DNA from: Kosakonia pseudosacchari
GTDB lineage: Bacteria; Pseudomonadota; Gammaproteobacteria; Enterobacterales; Enterobacteriaceae
Length of the DNA stretch: 64,000 bases
Assembly: GCF_900184035.1 (NCBI RefSeq)
Contig: NZ_FXWP01000013.1
Location: 186,001 to 250,000, forward strand
Direction of reading: 5' to 3'
Notes under the pieces: generated by a model
Database searches by the model: none
Told to the model about the DNA's origin: nothing
What the model saw: the letters and a program-made list of their open reading frames with translations, nothing else
Position numbers and translations under genes: made by a program
In this document: piece after piece, positions 37,307 through 44,975 of the stretch
How the letters are laid out: the number at the start of each line of letters is the position of its first letter
Numbering within the stretch: position 1 is the first letter of the stretch

Positions 37307-39052
37307 ATGCGTTTATTTTCACAATCTTCACTTTTTGCACCGACATTGCTGAGCCTGAGTATCGCCGCGAGCTTACACGCGGGAGCCGTGATGGCAGCAC
37401 CCAGCGCCGGTCAACTGGTGCAACCCTCGTATGCGCCGGTTCAGCAGCACACCGGCGGCGGCATTACGCTGCCTGCCACCACCGGGCTCACTGCGCCGAA
37501 CGGCGCGGAAAAACTGTTTGTCACGCCAGCCGGTCTGCGGGTTGAAGGTGGCTTCCCGCAATTAGCCAGCGAAACGGCGCGCATTGAGTCGCGCGTCAAA
37601 GGCCGCCGTGTCTCTGCCGCGAATCTGTTTGCCGCCGCGCAGGAACTGGAAACCGCGTATATCAAGGCGGGTTACTTGCTGGCGCGCGTCAGCCTGCCGC
37701 CGCAACAACTCAAAGATGGTGCGCCGCTGCGTGTGGTGATTACCGATGGCTATGTGGAAAAAGTGGATGCCTCTGCGCTGCCGGACACCGCGCGCAGCCG
37801 GGTGGAAAGCCTGTTGCAACCGCTGGTAGGCGAGAAACATTTAACCCGTAAAGCGCTGGAGCGGCGTTTGCTGCTGGCAGGTGACACGCCGGGTGTGATG
37901 CTGAAATCGACCCTCAAACCGGGCAGCAAACCGGGTTCAACGGTGCTGATTGTTGATGGTCGCTACGATCCGGTTGCCGGGCTGGTGACCTTTGATAACG
38001 GTCTTTCTGACGAGCTGGGTAAGTACTCACTCGGGCTTGGCGGCCAGCTTAATAACCTGACGGGCTTTGGCGAGCAGGTATACGTGCGCCTGAACGGCTA
38101 CCCGCGCGGCGATAACCCGTTTACCGATACGCAGCCGCGTAACCGCCAGTGGGCGCTCGGCGTGGTCGTGCCGCTGGGTACTGATGGTTTGTGGATGAAC
38201 GTCGAAGGGGTGGACAGCCGCACGAAACCGAAAACCGACAGCGGGTTGACCTCGCGCGATCACTTCCAGCGTCTGTCATCGCGTGTCGGCTACCACTGGG
38301 TGCGTGCGCGTGATTTCAACACGTCGACCTTGCTGTCGCTGGATGTGCAAAACGAAACGCAGCATTTGCAGTTCAATAACAATGAGGTGCCATTTACCGA
38401 CGATCGCCTGCGCATTGTGCGCCTGGCGCAGTCGATGGATTACACCACCAATTTTGACGCGCGTTTCGCCTCCAGCCTGACGGCCTCTTTTGGTATCGAT
38501 GGCCTGGGCGCCCGCCACGGGACTACCGATCTGCCGATGAGCAGAGAGGGGGCCGATCCGGATTTCCAGAAGCTGGAGCTGACCATGAATTACAGCCAGC
38601 CGTTAGTCGATGGCAAGGTACAGCTCTCGCTTTCTGGCCTGGCGCAGACCTCGTTTGACCAGGCGTTGCCATCTTCTGAGCAGGCTTCACTTGGCGGCAG
38701 TACGTGGCTGTCGGCGTTTGATTCCGGCACGGTCAGCGGCGACAGTGCCCTGGCAGCGCGTGCTGAAGTGGGCTTGCCGCAGCCGCTCGGCGCGTTTTCC
38801 TGGGCACCAGACCTGGGTAGCGCGGTAATGCCATACGTCTTCGGTTCGCTCGGTTCCGTAAGCCAGGCGAAACCGACGGCGCTGGAGAAAAAAGAGGTGC
38901 ACGGTAGCGCATACGGTGCCGGTTTGCGCCTGAGCGCCAGCCAGGCAGCAAGCCCGAACAGTGCGATGCTGACGCTGGAGTACGCACGCGGTAATCAAAG
39001 CGGCGAATCGCAGGACAACCGCTTTAACCTCAGCCTGCTGACCTTCTTCTAA
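37307..39052 (+). CDS. TpsB outer-membrane transporter (ShlB/FhaC/HecB family)
   Basis: 581 residues. Signal peptide MRLFSQSSLFAPTLLSLSIAASLHAGAVMA. Two POTRA-like domains fall at residues about 70-210 (VEGGFPQLASETARIE, AYIKAGYLLARVSLPPQQLKDG, LRVVITDGYVEKVDAS). The rest is a beta barrel (LVTFDNGLSDELGKYSLGLG, FGEQVYVRLNGYP) ending LLTFF, with the C-terminal Phe typical of outer-membrane proteins. It exports the TpsA product across the outer membrane. The 16-base gap after tpsA supports one transcript; a terminator follows. Confidence 0.92.
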   Translation: MRLFSQSSLFAPTLLSLSIAASLHAGAVMAAPSAGQLVQPSYAPVQQHTGGGITLPATTGLTAPNGAEKLFVTPAGLRVEGGFPQLASETARIESRVKGRRVSAANLFAAAQELETAYIKAGYLLARVSLPPQQLKDGAPLRVVITDGYVEKVDASALPDTARSRVESLLQPLVGEKHLTRKALERRLLLAGDTPGVMLKSTLKPGSKPGSTVLIVDGRYDPVAGLVTFDNGLSDELGKYSLGLGGQLNNLTGFGEQVYVRLNGYPRGDNPFTDTQPRNRQWALGVVVPLGTDGLWMNVEGVDSRTKPKTDSGLTSRDHFQRLSSRVGYHWVRARDFNTSTLLSLDVQNETQHLQFNNNEVPFTDDRLRIVRLAQSMDYTTNFDARFASSLTASFGIDGLGARHGTTDLPMSREGADPDFQKLELTMNYSQPLVDGKVQLSLSGLAQTSFDQALPSSEQASLGGSTWLSAFDSGTVSGDSALAARAEVGLPQPLGAFSWAPDLGSAVMPYVFGSLGSVSQAKPTALEKKEVHGSAYGAGLRLSASQAASPNSAMLTLEYARGNQSGESQDNRFNLSLLTFF

Positions 39053-39064
39053 ACCTCGCACTTT

Positions 39065-39094
39065 CCCGCGCACCGTCTGGTGTGCGGGCTTCTT
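39065..39094 (+). terminator. Terminator of the tpsBA operon
   Basis: A 10-base stem with one G-T pair (CCCGCGCACC, loop GTCT, GGTGTGCGGG) followed by CTTCTT, 12 bases after the tpsB stop. Confidence 0.7.
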
Positions 39095-39206
39095 CCCTCC
39101 ACTAAAAACAGCGCTATCCCGCTCAGGCATAGCCGTTGCTTTCTGCCGTTGTCGGGAACATCATGTTTCGCCACAGAATATGTCTGCTCAGCATCAGGAG
39201 CCTGCA

Positions 39207-39545
39207 ATGAACGACATTTTTCTCTCCCTCAGCGTCGGGATGCGGGTGTTAATGGCAGTCGCCACTCCGCTGGCGCGACAGCGAATCGAACCCAATCGTT
39301 TTTACGGCGTGCGTACCGCGCTGACCTTGCGGGATGACGCGGCCTGGTATCGGGCGAATCGTCCGTTTGGCAAGGTGATGCTTGCCTGCGGTGCAGGATT
39401 TTTTCTCTTTCCGGCGCTGCCCGATCACTGGCGTGAAAACGCGGATAACGCAACCACCCGCATCGTGCTGTTTTTGCTGGCGGTATCTGTGCCGGAGATC
39501 TGCGCACTGATTAACGCATCGCGGGAGAAGAGAGGATCGTCATGA
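39207..39545 (+). CDS. SdpI-family membrane-associated protein
   Basis: 112 residues from ATG 39207 (an in-frame start at 39180 would add nine). The core PNRFYGVRTALTLRDDAAWY and ANRPFGKVML matches the SdpI domain (PF13630), named for the Bacillus SdpC immunity protein. It has a weak hydrophobic start (LSLSVGMRVLMAVATPLA) and two further hydrophobic segments. It overlaps the MafI-like gene by four bases, so they are co-transcribed. Confidence 0.75.
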   Translation: MNDIFLSLSVGMRVLMAVATPLARQRIEPNRFYGVRTALTLRDDAAWYRANRPFGKVMLACGAGFFLFPALPDHWRENADNATTRIVLFLLAVSVPEICALINASREKRGSS

Positions 39546-39814
39546 GCGAAGGTATCAAGGCCTTTGGCGCACGTTTCGCCGGGCGTGTTGATGCAGAGAA
39601 ACTGCGCTTTGCCATTGAATATGTCGATTACGATGAGAGTGGTTTAGCGTTTGAAACGATTTGCGATTATATCGTCGAAGAAGACGCGCCCATCAGCGAA
39701 GAGGAGTACCGCCTCGCCGTTGAAATTTTTAACGACTACGGCGGTAAATGGGGGACTTTCAGTATTGAACATATGAAAGAATTGATTGTGAAAGGCGACG
39801 GTTCCGCTTCGTAA
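39542..39814 (+). CDS. MafI-like immunity-type protein
   Basis: 90 residues, acidic, no signal peptide. The centre (VDYDESGLAFETICDYIVEE, APISEEEYRLAVEIFNDYG) matches my memory of MafI-family immunity proteins, which protect against MafB/CdiA-type toxins. It starts by ATGA overlap with the SdpI-like gene. No toxin gene adjoins it: the nearest candidate exoprotein, tpsA, shows no toxin end. It may be an orphan immunity gene. Confidence 0.65.
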   Translation: MSEGIKAFGARFAGRVDAEKLRFAIEYVDYDESGLAFETICDYIVEEDAPISEEEYRLAVEIFNDYGGKWGTFSIEHMKELIVKGDGSAS

Positions 39815-39815
39815 T

Positions 39816-40031
39816 ATGTACGCCGAAACAACTGAAAATGCATCTATAAGGAGCGGTGAAATCGCGCTGGCGAAAGTGGTTGCCGATTTAGCCATTTTCC
39901 TTAAGTTTACTGGTGAAAACCGGCGGGATCAGGGTGCTGCCATCAACGCGCTGGATCAGGTTGCCGCTGAACGGCAAGCGCTAAGCGCAGATGATGTTTA
40001 TCGAGTTATCGCGGTGCTATCCAGCCGATAA
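39816..40031 (+). CDS. Small protein of unknown function in the immunity-gene cluster
   Basis: 71 residues. ATG 39816 follows the stop of the MafI-like gene by one base, suggesting translational coupling, although no strong ribosome site is seen. The sequence has a helical run (IALAKVVADLAIFLKF) and a second helix (QGAAINALDQVAAERQALS). No family recognised. It ends before the terminator of the convergent chemoreceptor gene. Confidence 0.5.
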   Translation: MYAETTENASIRSGEIALAKVVADLAIFLKFTGENRRDQGAAINALDQVAAERQALSADDVYRVIAVLSSR

Positions 40032-40079
40032 AACCGCGTTTGTGAGCCATTTACCTGAAGCGTTAGGGTCATGGTAATG

Positions 40080-40105
40080 GCCGGGAAGCATGAGCGTTTC
40101 CCGGC
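40080..40105. terminator. Hairpin between the small gene and the chemoreceptor
   Basis: GCCGGGAA (40080-40087) pairs with TTCCCGGC (40098-40105), seven bases before the chemoreceptor stop codon on the minus strand. Without a T tract on the minus strand it is a weak terminator. Confidence 0.5.
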
Positions 40106-40112
40106 ATCGTCA

Positions 40113-41651
40113 TTACAGCTTAAAGGCATTCACATCGTTAAGCAGTTTACCGGCCTGGTGGCTGAGCGAGTTCGCGGCGGTGGCCATCTCTTCGACCATG
40201 GCGGCGTTCTGCTGCAAGTTGCCCTCCATCTGGCTGACCGCCACGTTAACCTGCTCAATACCGTGGCTCTGCTCGGTTGAAGAGTTATTCACCTGGTTTA
40301 TCAGCACCGTGGTTTCATCCACCGCGCCGAGCGCCTCGTTCATCCGTGTTGTCACGTTGGCCGCATAGCTGACGCCCTGGCCGACATTCTTGATTGCTTC
40401 ATCGATTAAACCACGAATATCGCGCGCCGCCACCGAGGAGCGCTGCGACAGCGATCGCACTTCGCCAGCCACCACCGCAAAGCCTTTCCCTTGCTCACCG
40501 GCGCGGGCGGCTTCTACTGCCGCGTTCAGCGCGAGGATGTTCGTCTGGAAGGCGATGCCGTCGATAATGTCGGTGATTTCGGAGATTTTCGCCGACGAAG
40601 CCGAAATATCGTCGATCGATTTTTGCAGCGAACTGAGTTCGCGGTGGCTTTCATTCACCATCGACTGTACGCGACCGATAAAGGCGTTCGCCTCCTGGGC
40701 ATTGTCCATATTGTGGCGCACCGTGGCTGACAATTCGTTCATGCTGGCGGCGGTCTGCTCCAGCGACGAGGCCTGCGATTCGGTGCGGGATGATAGGTCA
40801 TCATTGCTTTTGGCGATTTCGCTCGCTGCGACATCCACTTCGTTGCTGGCGTCTTTCACACTGCTCAGCACTTCGCGGATTTTTGCCATCAACGCATTAA
40901 AACTGGCGGCGGTTGCGCCCAGTTCATCTTTTTTCTTGAGATCCACCTCAACGGTTAAATCCAACGTGTTACTAATGGTTCCCATACTATTTTGCAGGCT
41001 TTTTAAGCCTTTATTTAAATAACTAAGAATAGTGGTGGCAAATACACCAATTAATGCCAGCAAAAAGATAATCGTTCCCACCAGTAACCAGAATGTATTG
41101 ATATATTGCGCATGGTTATTTTCAGCGTAAGTTCTGGCGATATTATAATTATGCACCAGCATCTCTTTTAAATTAGCGCTCAACGCGACAGACGCATTGG
41201 CGGTAATCCCGCCATCCGAAACCATTTTTCGTGCCGCTTCAATACCTTCGCTGTGGTAGACATTCACCATCGACTCCGCTTTTTGCAGATAATCATCAAA
41301 CGAGTCCTGGGTTTTTTTCAATAATTGGCCATCCATATCGTCGCTAACAAGGTGCTCGCGATAATATTTAAATATTTCGTTGGTTTTATTCAGCTCATCT
41401 TTCGCTTGCGTCATATGTTTGATAAACACCGCTTCATCGCTTATCAGTAGCGACATCAGGATCTGTCGACGCGCCTCTTCGCGGTGCTGGAGCGCCTCGC
41501 TGAGCTTGCTGATACTGGGCAGACTGTTATCCACAACGTAGTCAAAACGCTCTTGCGCTTTGTCTAACGCACGGATGCTTAAACCGCCAAGCAAAATCAT
41601 GGCAATAAAGGTAATGGCAAAAACAAATAGCAGTTTCTTTAAAATGGTCAT
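40113..41651 (-). CDS. Methyl-accepting chemotaxis protein
   Basis: 512 residues from ATG 41651, which has TGAGG just upstream (a GTG at 41666 would add five residues). An N-terminal membrane helix (LLFVFAITFIAMILLGGLSI) is followed by a periplasmic four-helix-bundle ligand domain (residues 30-185), a second helix (FWLLVGTIIFLLALIGVFAT), a HAMP linker (near 215-265) and the cytoplasmic signalling hairpin (IAFQTNILALNAAVEAARAG, GKGFAVVAGEVRSLSQRS). The C-terminus AGKLLNDVNAFKL lacks the NWETF pentapeptide of Tar and Tsr, so it is a low-abundance type that may be methylated through other receptors. Ligand unknown. Confidence 0.92.
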   Translation of the reverse strand: MTILKKLLFVFAITFIAMILLGGLSIRALDKAQERFDYVVDNSLPSISKLSEALQHREEARRQILMSLLISDEAVFIKHMTQAKDELNKTNEIFKYYREHLVSDDMDGQLLKKTQDSFDDYLQKAESMVNVYHSEGIEAARKMVSDGGITANASVALSANLKEMLVHNYNIARTYAENNHAQYINTFWLLVGTIIFLLALIGVFATTILSYLNKGLKSLQNSMGTISNTLDLTVEVDLKKKDELGATAASFNALMAKIREVLSSVKDASNEVDVAASEIAKSNDDLSSRTESQASSLEQTAASMNELSATVRHNMDNAQEANAFIGRVQSMVNESHRELSSLQKSIDDISASSAKISEITDIIDGIAFQTNILALNAAVEAARAGEQGKGFAVVAGEVRSLSQRSSVAARDIRGLIDEAIKNVGQGVSYAANVTTRMNEALGAVDETTVLINQVNNSSTEQSHGIEQVNVAVSQMEGNLQQNAAMVEEMATAANSLSHQAGKLLNDVNAFKL

Positions 41652-42102
41652 AACGGCCTCAGGCACTATCCATATCCAGGGTGAACATTATTTTTATCGG
41701 CGACTAAAGCGAAACCTTCATGGTGTTTTTTATAAAAAGAGATCTGGATTTGGCTTTTTAATTAGCCCGTTAAGTAATGTTAAAAATGGCTATGAAATAC
41801 AATCGTTAAGCCATTTTGGGAATTTGGTTGTGCGCGCATTTATATAATATATCGGCATGCGAAGGCGAGTGAAATAATAATATATCCTGTATTGTTACTG
41901 TTATTTAACTTAATGATTTAGTGGTGCTGAAATATCGTGTAGTAAAGCAAATTACTTATGATAAAAATAATGCGAAATGCGATGTTTCTTGCTGTTTATG
42001 GTCTTTAAAAGGCAGGCAACCGAAACGCAGATGTGTCGCTTGCGGTTGCCCTGGTCACCGGATGGAGAAAAACGCTGATTAACTGGCCGTGTGGCGGCGA
42101 AA
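41652..42102. other. Non-coding AT-rich gap around the chemoreceptor promoter
   Basis: About 450 bases between the chemoreceptor and a DUF1349 gene. It is AT-rich (notably 41800-42000) and includes the chemoreceptor promoter region on the minus strand. I see no gene above 60 residues with a convincing ribosome site and no clear RNA structure. Confidence 0.5.
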
Positions 42103-42675
42103 CTAGCTCAGATCGTGCAGATCTTTTTCCAGCAACGGCGTGAGCGCCATTTCTGAAAACGCGACTTCCAGCCCGCTGCGTTCCGGCGTGCAGCACATTA
42201 CGCCCACCGCACAGCGCGAATGCGGAAAATGACACAGCCGCAGCGGCGGCCAGACGCGACCATCGGTAGAGTATTGCAGCCGCAGCGCATCACCTTTACG
42301 GCTCAGGCGCAGCCAGAAATCACCCGCGTCACCGGGGAAAATACCGGTTGCCCAGTCCGAATACCCCTGCGTCAGCACGCTGCCGATGGCGGGCGCGCCA
42401 TCGTTAAACTCAATCCCGGCTTTTAACCAGTTCTGCTCATCCGCCACCAACAGCACACCCGCCTGGTCATACAGCGCGGAAAAGCGCGCCTGAATCCGCA
42501 CCTGAAAGGTGAAATCACCCACCACATCGCGCACAAAACCGTGGCCGCTGAAGCGCTCAAACCCGTACCAGGTTTTGCGCCAGAAATCGGTATGCCCATC
42601 GGTCACCACTTCCACTTTGCCCTGCGTTTCGCACCACTGCTGCGGTTCGTTAATCCAGTAAAAATCATCCGACAT
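42103..42675 (-). CDS. DUF1349 family protein
   Basis: 190 residues from ATG 42675 (AAGGAG eight bases upstream; longer in-frame extensions look non-native). No signal peptide. Tryptophan-rich beta sandwich pattern: FYWINEPQQWCETQGKVEV, DFWRKTWYGFERFSGHGF, SALYDQAGVLLVADEQNWLK, FWLRLSRKGDALRLQYSTDG. This is the DUF1349 concanavalin-like fold of uncertain function, often annotated near sugar or stress genes. It stands alone between the chemoreceptor and the defence-type genes. Confidence 0.8.
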   Translation of the reverse strand: MSDDFYWINEPQQWCETQGKVEVVTDGHTDFWRKTWYGFERFSGHGFVRDVVGDFTFQVRIQARFSALYDQAGVLLVADEQNWLKAGIEFNDGAPAIGSVLTQGYSDWATGIFPGDAGDFWLRLSRKGDALRLQYSTDGRVWPPLRLCHFPHSRCAVGVMCCTPERSGLEVAFSEMALTPLLEKDLHDLS

Positions 42676-42913
42676 GTTTTGCTCCTTTATGTGTGCTGGC
42701 GGCTTACAGAGTGTTGCTGGTGACGAAGGAGATTGCCAGTGCGCGGTGCGGCGTATTCCGCAGGGATCACAAATGTTTCGTCGTAACAAAGGCATTGTGA
42801 AAATAATGAGAAATCGTTTTTACCCGTAAAACACAGCGCTCCAGAAAACGACCTTTTCGATTATCCCATTGATGAATGAAGGCTTTTAGAAAGATGGGTT
42901 TTGGCTTAGTCAA

Positions 42914-42925
42914 AAGGAGGTGATC
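42914..42925 (+). promoter_or_regulatory. Unusually long Shine-Dalgarno sequence of the XRE gene
   Basis: AAGGAGGTGATC is complementary over twelve bases to the 3' end of 16S rRNA, far longer than a normal ribosome site. It fixes GTG 42928 as the start codon. Confidence 0.8.
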
Positions 42926-42927
42926 AA

Positions 42928-43146
42928 GTGGCTTATATCTATTCGAAAGAGTATCAGTGCGTCATCACGGCGCTTAAAAAAGCACGTAAAGAACGGGGGA
43001 GCACGCAGGTGCGACTCGCCGAAGCGCTCGGTCGCCCGCAATCTTTTATCGCCAAAATCGAGAGAAGGCTGGTTGTGGTGGAATTTGTCCACCTGGCGAG
43101 ACTGGTAGGGCTGGAGCCAGAGGAGATAGTGAAAGGGATAGGGTAA
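42928..43146 (+). CDS. XRE-family helix-turn-helix regulator
   Basis: 72 residues. The helix-turn-helix is at residues 24-45 (TQVRLAEALGRPQSFIAKIE), a standard Cro/C1-type DNA-binding domain, and the remainder is a short dimer tail ending GLEPEEIVKGIG. GTG start set by a perfect 12-base ribosome site. No dedicated partner gene adjoins it: the next gene is the convergent TacT-like toxin. Role could be an orphan repressor or part of the accessory island. Confidence 0.8.
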   Translation: MAYIYSKEYQCVITALKKARKERGSTQVRLAEALGRPQSFIAKIERRLVVVEFVHLARLVGLEPEEIVKGIG

Positions 43147-43167
43147 TTCGCTATGGCTGCAGAGCGT

Positions 43168-43689
43168 TCACTCTGTGAAGAGCCGCTCAATCGATTTTGT
43201 CGGATAGAACAGCGAATGCGGGTTGCCTTCGGCTAACGGTATGAAGCCCAGCTTTTCATAAAATTTTTTCGCATTGTCTGTGAGCGCTTCGACGAATAAC
43301 CCATGCACACCAACGGCAAGTGAAGCGTTGTAAACCACTTTCATGGCATGCGCGACCAGCATCTCTCCCCAGCCGTTTCCCTGGCGTGTTTTATCGACAG
43401 CCAGACGACCTAAAGTGACGCAGGGCACAGTGCGATAGGGCATCTTTTTTTGCTGCGTTTTCGTAGGCAGTTGCGCTTTCTCGAAACTGCCGCCCGACAA
43501 CGTGTAATAACCGAAAACACGCGGCCTGGCCGTTGCCGTTTGCAAAATGTAGGCACGTAAAATTTTTCCGTCGTGCTGGCGCTTGAGATGCTGGGTTAAA
43601 AAGGTGTTGAGCGAGACCTCACCACAATCAAAACCGCCGGTTTCATACGCTGTCTCTCCTGAGAACATCTCAATGGTCAGGTTGTCCAC
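43168..43689 (-). CDS. GNAT acetyltransferase toxin (TacT/AtaT type)
   Basis: 173 residues. Acetyl-CoA site RLAVDKTRQGNGWGEMLV near residues 95-112 (Q/RxxGxG loop) and the tail KKFYEKLGFIPLAEGNPHS with the conserved Tyr near 140 are of the TacT/AtaT toxins that acetylate aminoacyl-tRNA and block translation. It is preceded by the DUF1778 antitoxin gene with three bases between, the usual order and spacing for this class. The tRNA target cannot be predicted. Confidence 0.9.
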   Translation of the reverse strand: MDNLTIEMFSGETAYETGGFDCGEVSLNTFLTQHLKRQHDGKILRAYILQTATARPRVFGYYTLSGGSFEKAQLPTKTQQKKMPYRTVPCVTLGRLAVDKTRQGNGWGEMLVAHAMKVVYNASLAVGVHGLFVEALTDNAKKFYEKLGFIPLAEGNPHSLFYPTKSIERLFTE

Positions 43690-43692
43690 GGT

Positions 43693-43962
43693 TCACTCCC
43701 TGTTTTGCAGACGTTTTGCGGCGCGTTTAAGTTTATCGTTTGGTGCAGGTGGATTTTCGATAGCGTCCATTACCCGGTTCCACGACGCCTCGCTAAGCAC
43801 CAGGCGGCGATGCTGTTCAATCACTTCTGCGGCGCGTTCCGAGGCGCTGCTCACCAGAAACTGGGTTATCGTCTGGTTGGTCATTGCCGCCGCTTCTTCA
43901 ATCATTTTTTTATCCTCGTCGGTCAATCGCAGATCGATGCGCTGCTTTTTCACTGCGGGCAT
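43693..43962 (-). CDS. DUF1778 antitoxin (TacA/AtaR type)
   Basis: 89 residues. A ribbon-helix-helix start (KKQRIDLRLTDEDKKMIEEA, MTNQTITQFLVSSASERAAE) and a C-terminal toxin-wrapping stretch (VLSEASWNRVMDAIENPPAP) mark the DUF1778 family. It neutralises the acetyltransferase and represses its own operon, for which a palindromic site lies 59 bases upstream. Confidence 0.9.
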   Translation of the reverse strand: MPAVKKQRIDLRLTDEDKKMIEEAAAMTNQTITQFLVSSASERAAEVIEQHRRLVLSEASWNRVMDAIENPPAPNDKLKRAAKRLQNRE

Positions 43963-44020
43963 ATCGGTACTCTCCCAGGCAGCCTGCTTTATCCAGATCT
44001 GCCAATCATCTTGTCAGTTA

Positions 44021-44041
44021 TGTACGGATTTAATCCGTACA
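44021..44041. promoter_or_regulatory. Palindromic operator of the TacA/TacT-type operon
   Basis: TGTACGGATT, a single T, and AATCCGTACA form a perfect palindrome with 10-base arms, 59 bases upstream of the antitoxin start. Autoregulation by the antitoxin is usual for this class. Confidence 0.8.
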
Positions 44042-44163
44042 AAAGGATAAGAGTGGACAGCGCGCATTGCAACGCAAAAAAGGGGCTTATCGCAAGGCGT
44101 GGAAAATGAAAAACCGAGCAGGCTCCCAAAAGCGTTAACTGCGCATCGTGGGAGCCGTATGGG

Positions 44164-44481
44164 TTAGATCAGAAACTCTTCTGCGGCGATATTTCGTTCA
44201 GTCATTTGATGAAGTTCCATCAGCGCGGGAAGCAGCGTTGCAGTGGCTTTTAACCCATGACCTAACTGGCAGAGACTTTCGCGGGAAAACTCCAGCACGT
44301 CGCTGTCGGCGAAGGTGACGAAGGTTTTGCCCAAAAAGTGCAGACCGTGGCAAAGCCCGGCGATGTGGTCTTCGCACCCGTTCGCCAGTTGCAGCATCTC
44401 TTCTTCGCTCAGGTTTGAGGTATCCAGTTTGCGAAAAATATCGCGCAGTTCGGAAGAGAGAATATCGGTGTCAGGCAGCAT
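44164..44481 (-). CDS. Protein of unknown function, coupled to a 40-residue upstream frame
   Basis: 105 residues from ATG 44481 with GGAGGTG nine bases upstream. Acidic and helical (LSSELRDIFRKLDTSNLSEEEM, LATLLPALMELHQMTERNI), with Cys-His positions (CEDHIAGLCHGLHFLG) that could bind metal. It starts inside the last codons of a 40-residue frame on the same strand, so translation is probably coupled. No family recognised. Confidence 0.65.
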   Translation of the reverse strand: MLPDTDILSSELRDIFRKLDTSNLSEEEMLQLANGCEDHIAGLCHGLHFLGKTFVTFADSDVLEFSRESLCQLGHGLKATATLLPALMELHQMTERNIAAEEFLI

Positions 44482-44593
44482 AGCGCACCTCCGGCAAAGC
44501 GGAGAAAAGAACAGCAGAAAGACAAACAAAAGCGTTAAGAGAGAAGGGGTTGGGCTTTAAATACCCATGCGTGATACCATTGGCTACAGCCAT
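44471..44593 (-). CDS. Candidate small upstream ORF (40 residues)
   Basis: ATG 44593 has GGAGG six bases upstream. It encodes a peptide with a hydrophobic middle (LNAFVCLSAVLFSALPE) and stops at TGA 44473-44471, overlapping the start codon region of the 105-residue gene by 11 bases. It has the layout of a coupled leader ORF. A chance reading frame is possible. Confidence 0.45.
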   Translation of the reverse strand: MAVANGITHGYLKPNPFSLNAFVCLSAVLFSALPEVRYAA

Positions 44594-44623
44594 ACATTAC
44601 CTCCAGTAATGATGTGGTTAGAG

Positions 44624-44652
44624 GCCCGCAGGTGTTGGTAGCACCTGTGGGC
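44624..44652. terminator. Hairpin upstream of the ribbon-helix-helix gene
   Basis: GCCCGCAGGTG pairs with CACCTGTGGGC (one G-T pair, loop TTGGTAG) followed by TTCGTTGATTT. Likely a weak terminator that separates the minus-strand pair from the plus-strand genes. Confidence 0.5.
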
Positions 44653-44670
44653 TTCGTTGATTTCGTAAGA

Positions 44671-44720
44671 CAAGTGTCATACACTTGCTCACATCGCTAC
44701 TCTAAAATGGTGTCTGACAC
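44671..44720. promoter_or_regulatory. Two palindromes sharing a GTGT/ACAC core upstream of the ribbon-helix-helix gene
   Basis: CAAGTGT-CAT-ACACTTG (44671-44687) and GTGTC-T-GACAC (44710-44720) are both perfect palindromes; the second ends immediately before the start codon of the 59-residue gene. Paired similar sites so close to the start suggest autorepression by its product. Confidence 0.5.
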
Positions 44721-44900
44721 ATGTCAACCGTATCATTCAAAAAAAAGGGCAATAAACAGATCGCGCTGCGTGTAGAACCTGCGCTGGAAGAAGCAATGCA
44801 GCAGGCGTTGAAAGCGGATGGAGATGCAACGCTTTCTGCGTGGATTAAGCGGATAATCAGGAAAGAGTTGCAGGCGAAAGGGATTGAGCTAAAGGAATGA
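44721..44900 (+). CDS. Small ribbon-helix-helix-like protein (59 residues)
   Basis: 59 residues from ATG 44721, starting MSTVSFKKKGNKQIALRVEP, then a helix (LEEAMQQALKADGDATLSAW) and WIKRIIRKELQAKGIELKE. The strand-helix-helix order with a basic start is an Arc/CopG-like fold, resembling the YlcI/YnfO-type small proteins of phage-related regions. No strong ribosome site is seen before the ATG. It ends 75 bases before the DUF262 gene and may regulate that operon or belong to it. Confidence 0.65.
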   Translation: MSTVSFKKKGNKQIALRVEPALEEAMQQALKADGDATLSAWIKRIIRKELQAKGIELKE

Positions 44901-44975
44901 GATAAAATAAATCTGTTTTTTTATAAAATCTGGCATTGATATTTTAATAATAACCACTCATTTAAGGAAAAAATT

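Noticed and set aside
44600-44660. Type I toxin-antitoxin RNA near the 40-residue frame
   Set aside because: The hairpin is terminator-like and no antisense promoter could be recognised; I keep only the open frame as a candidate.
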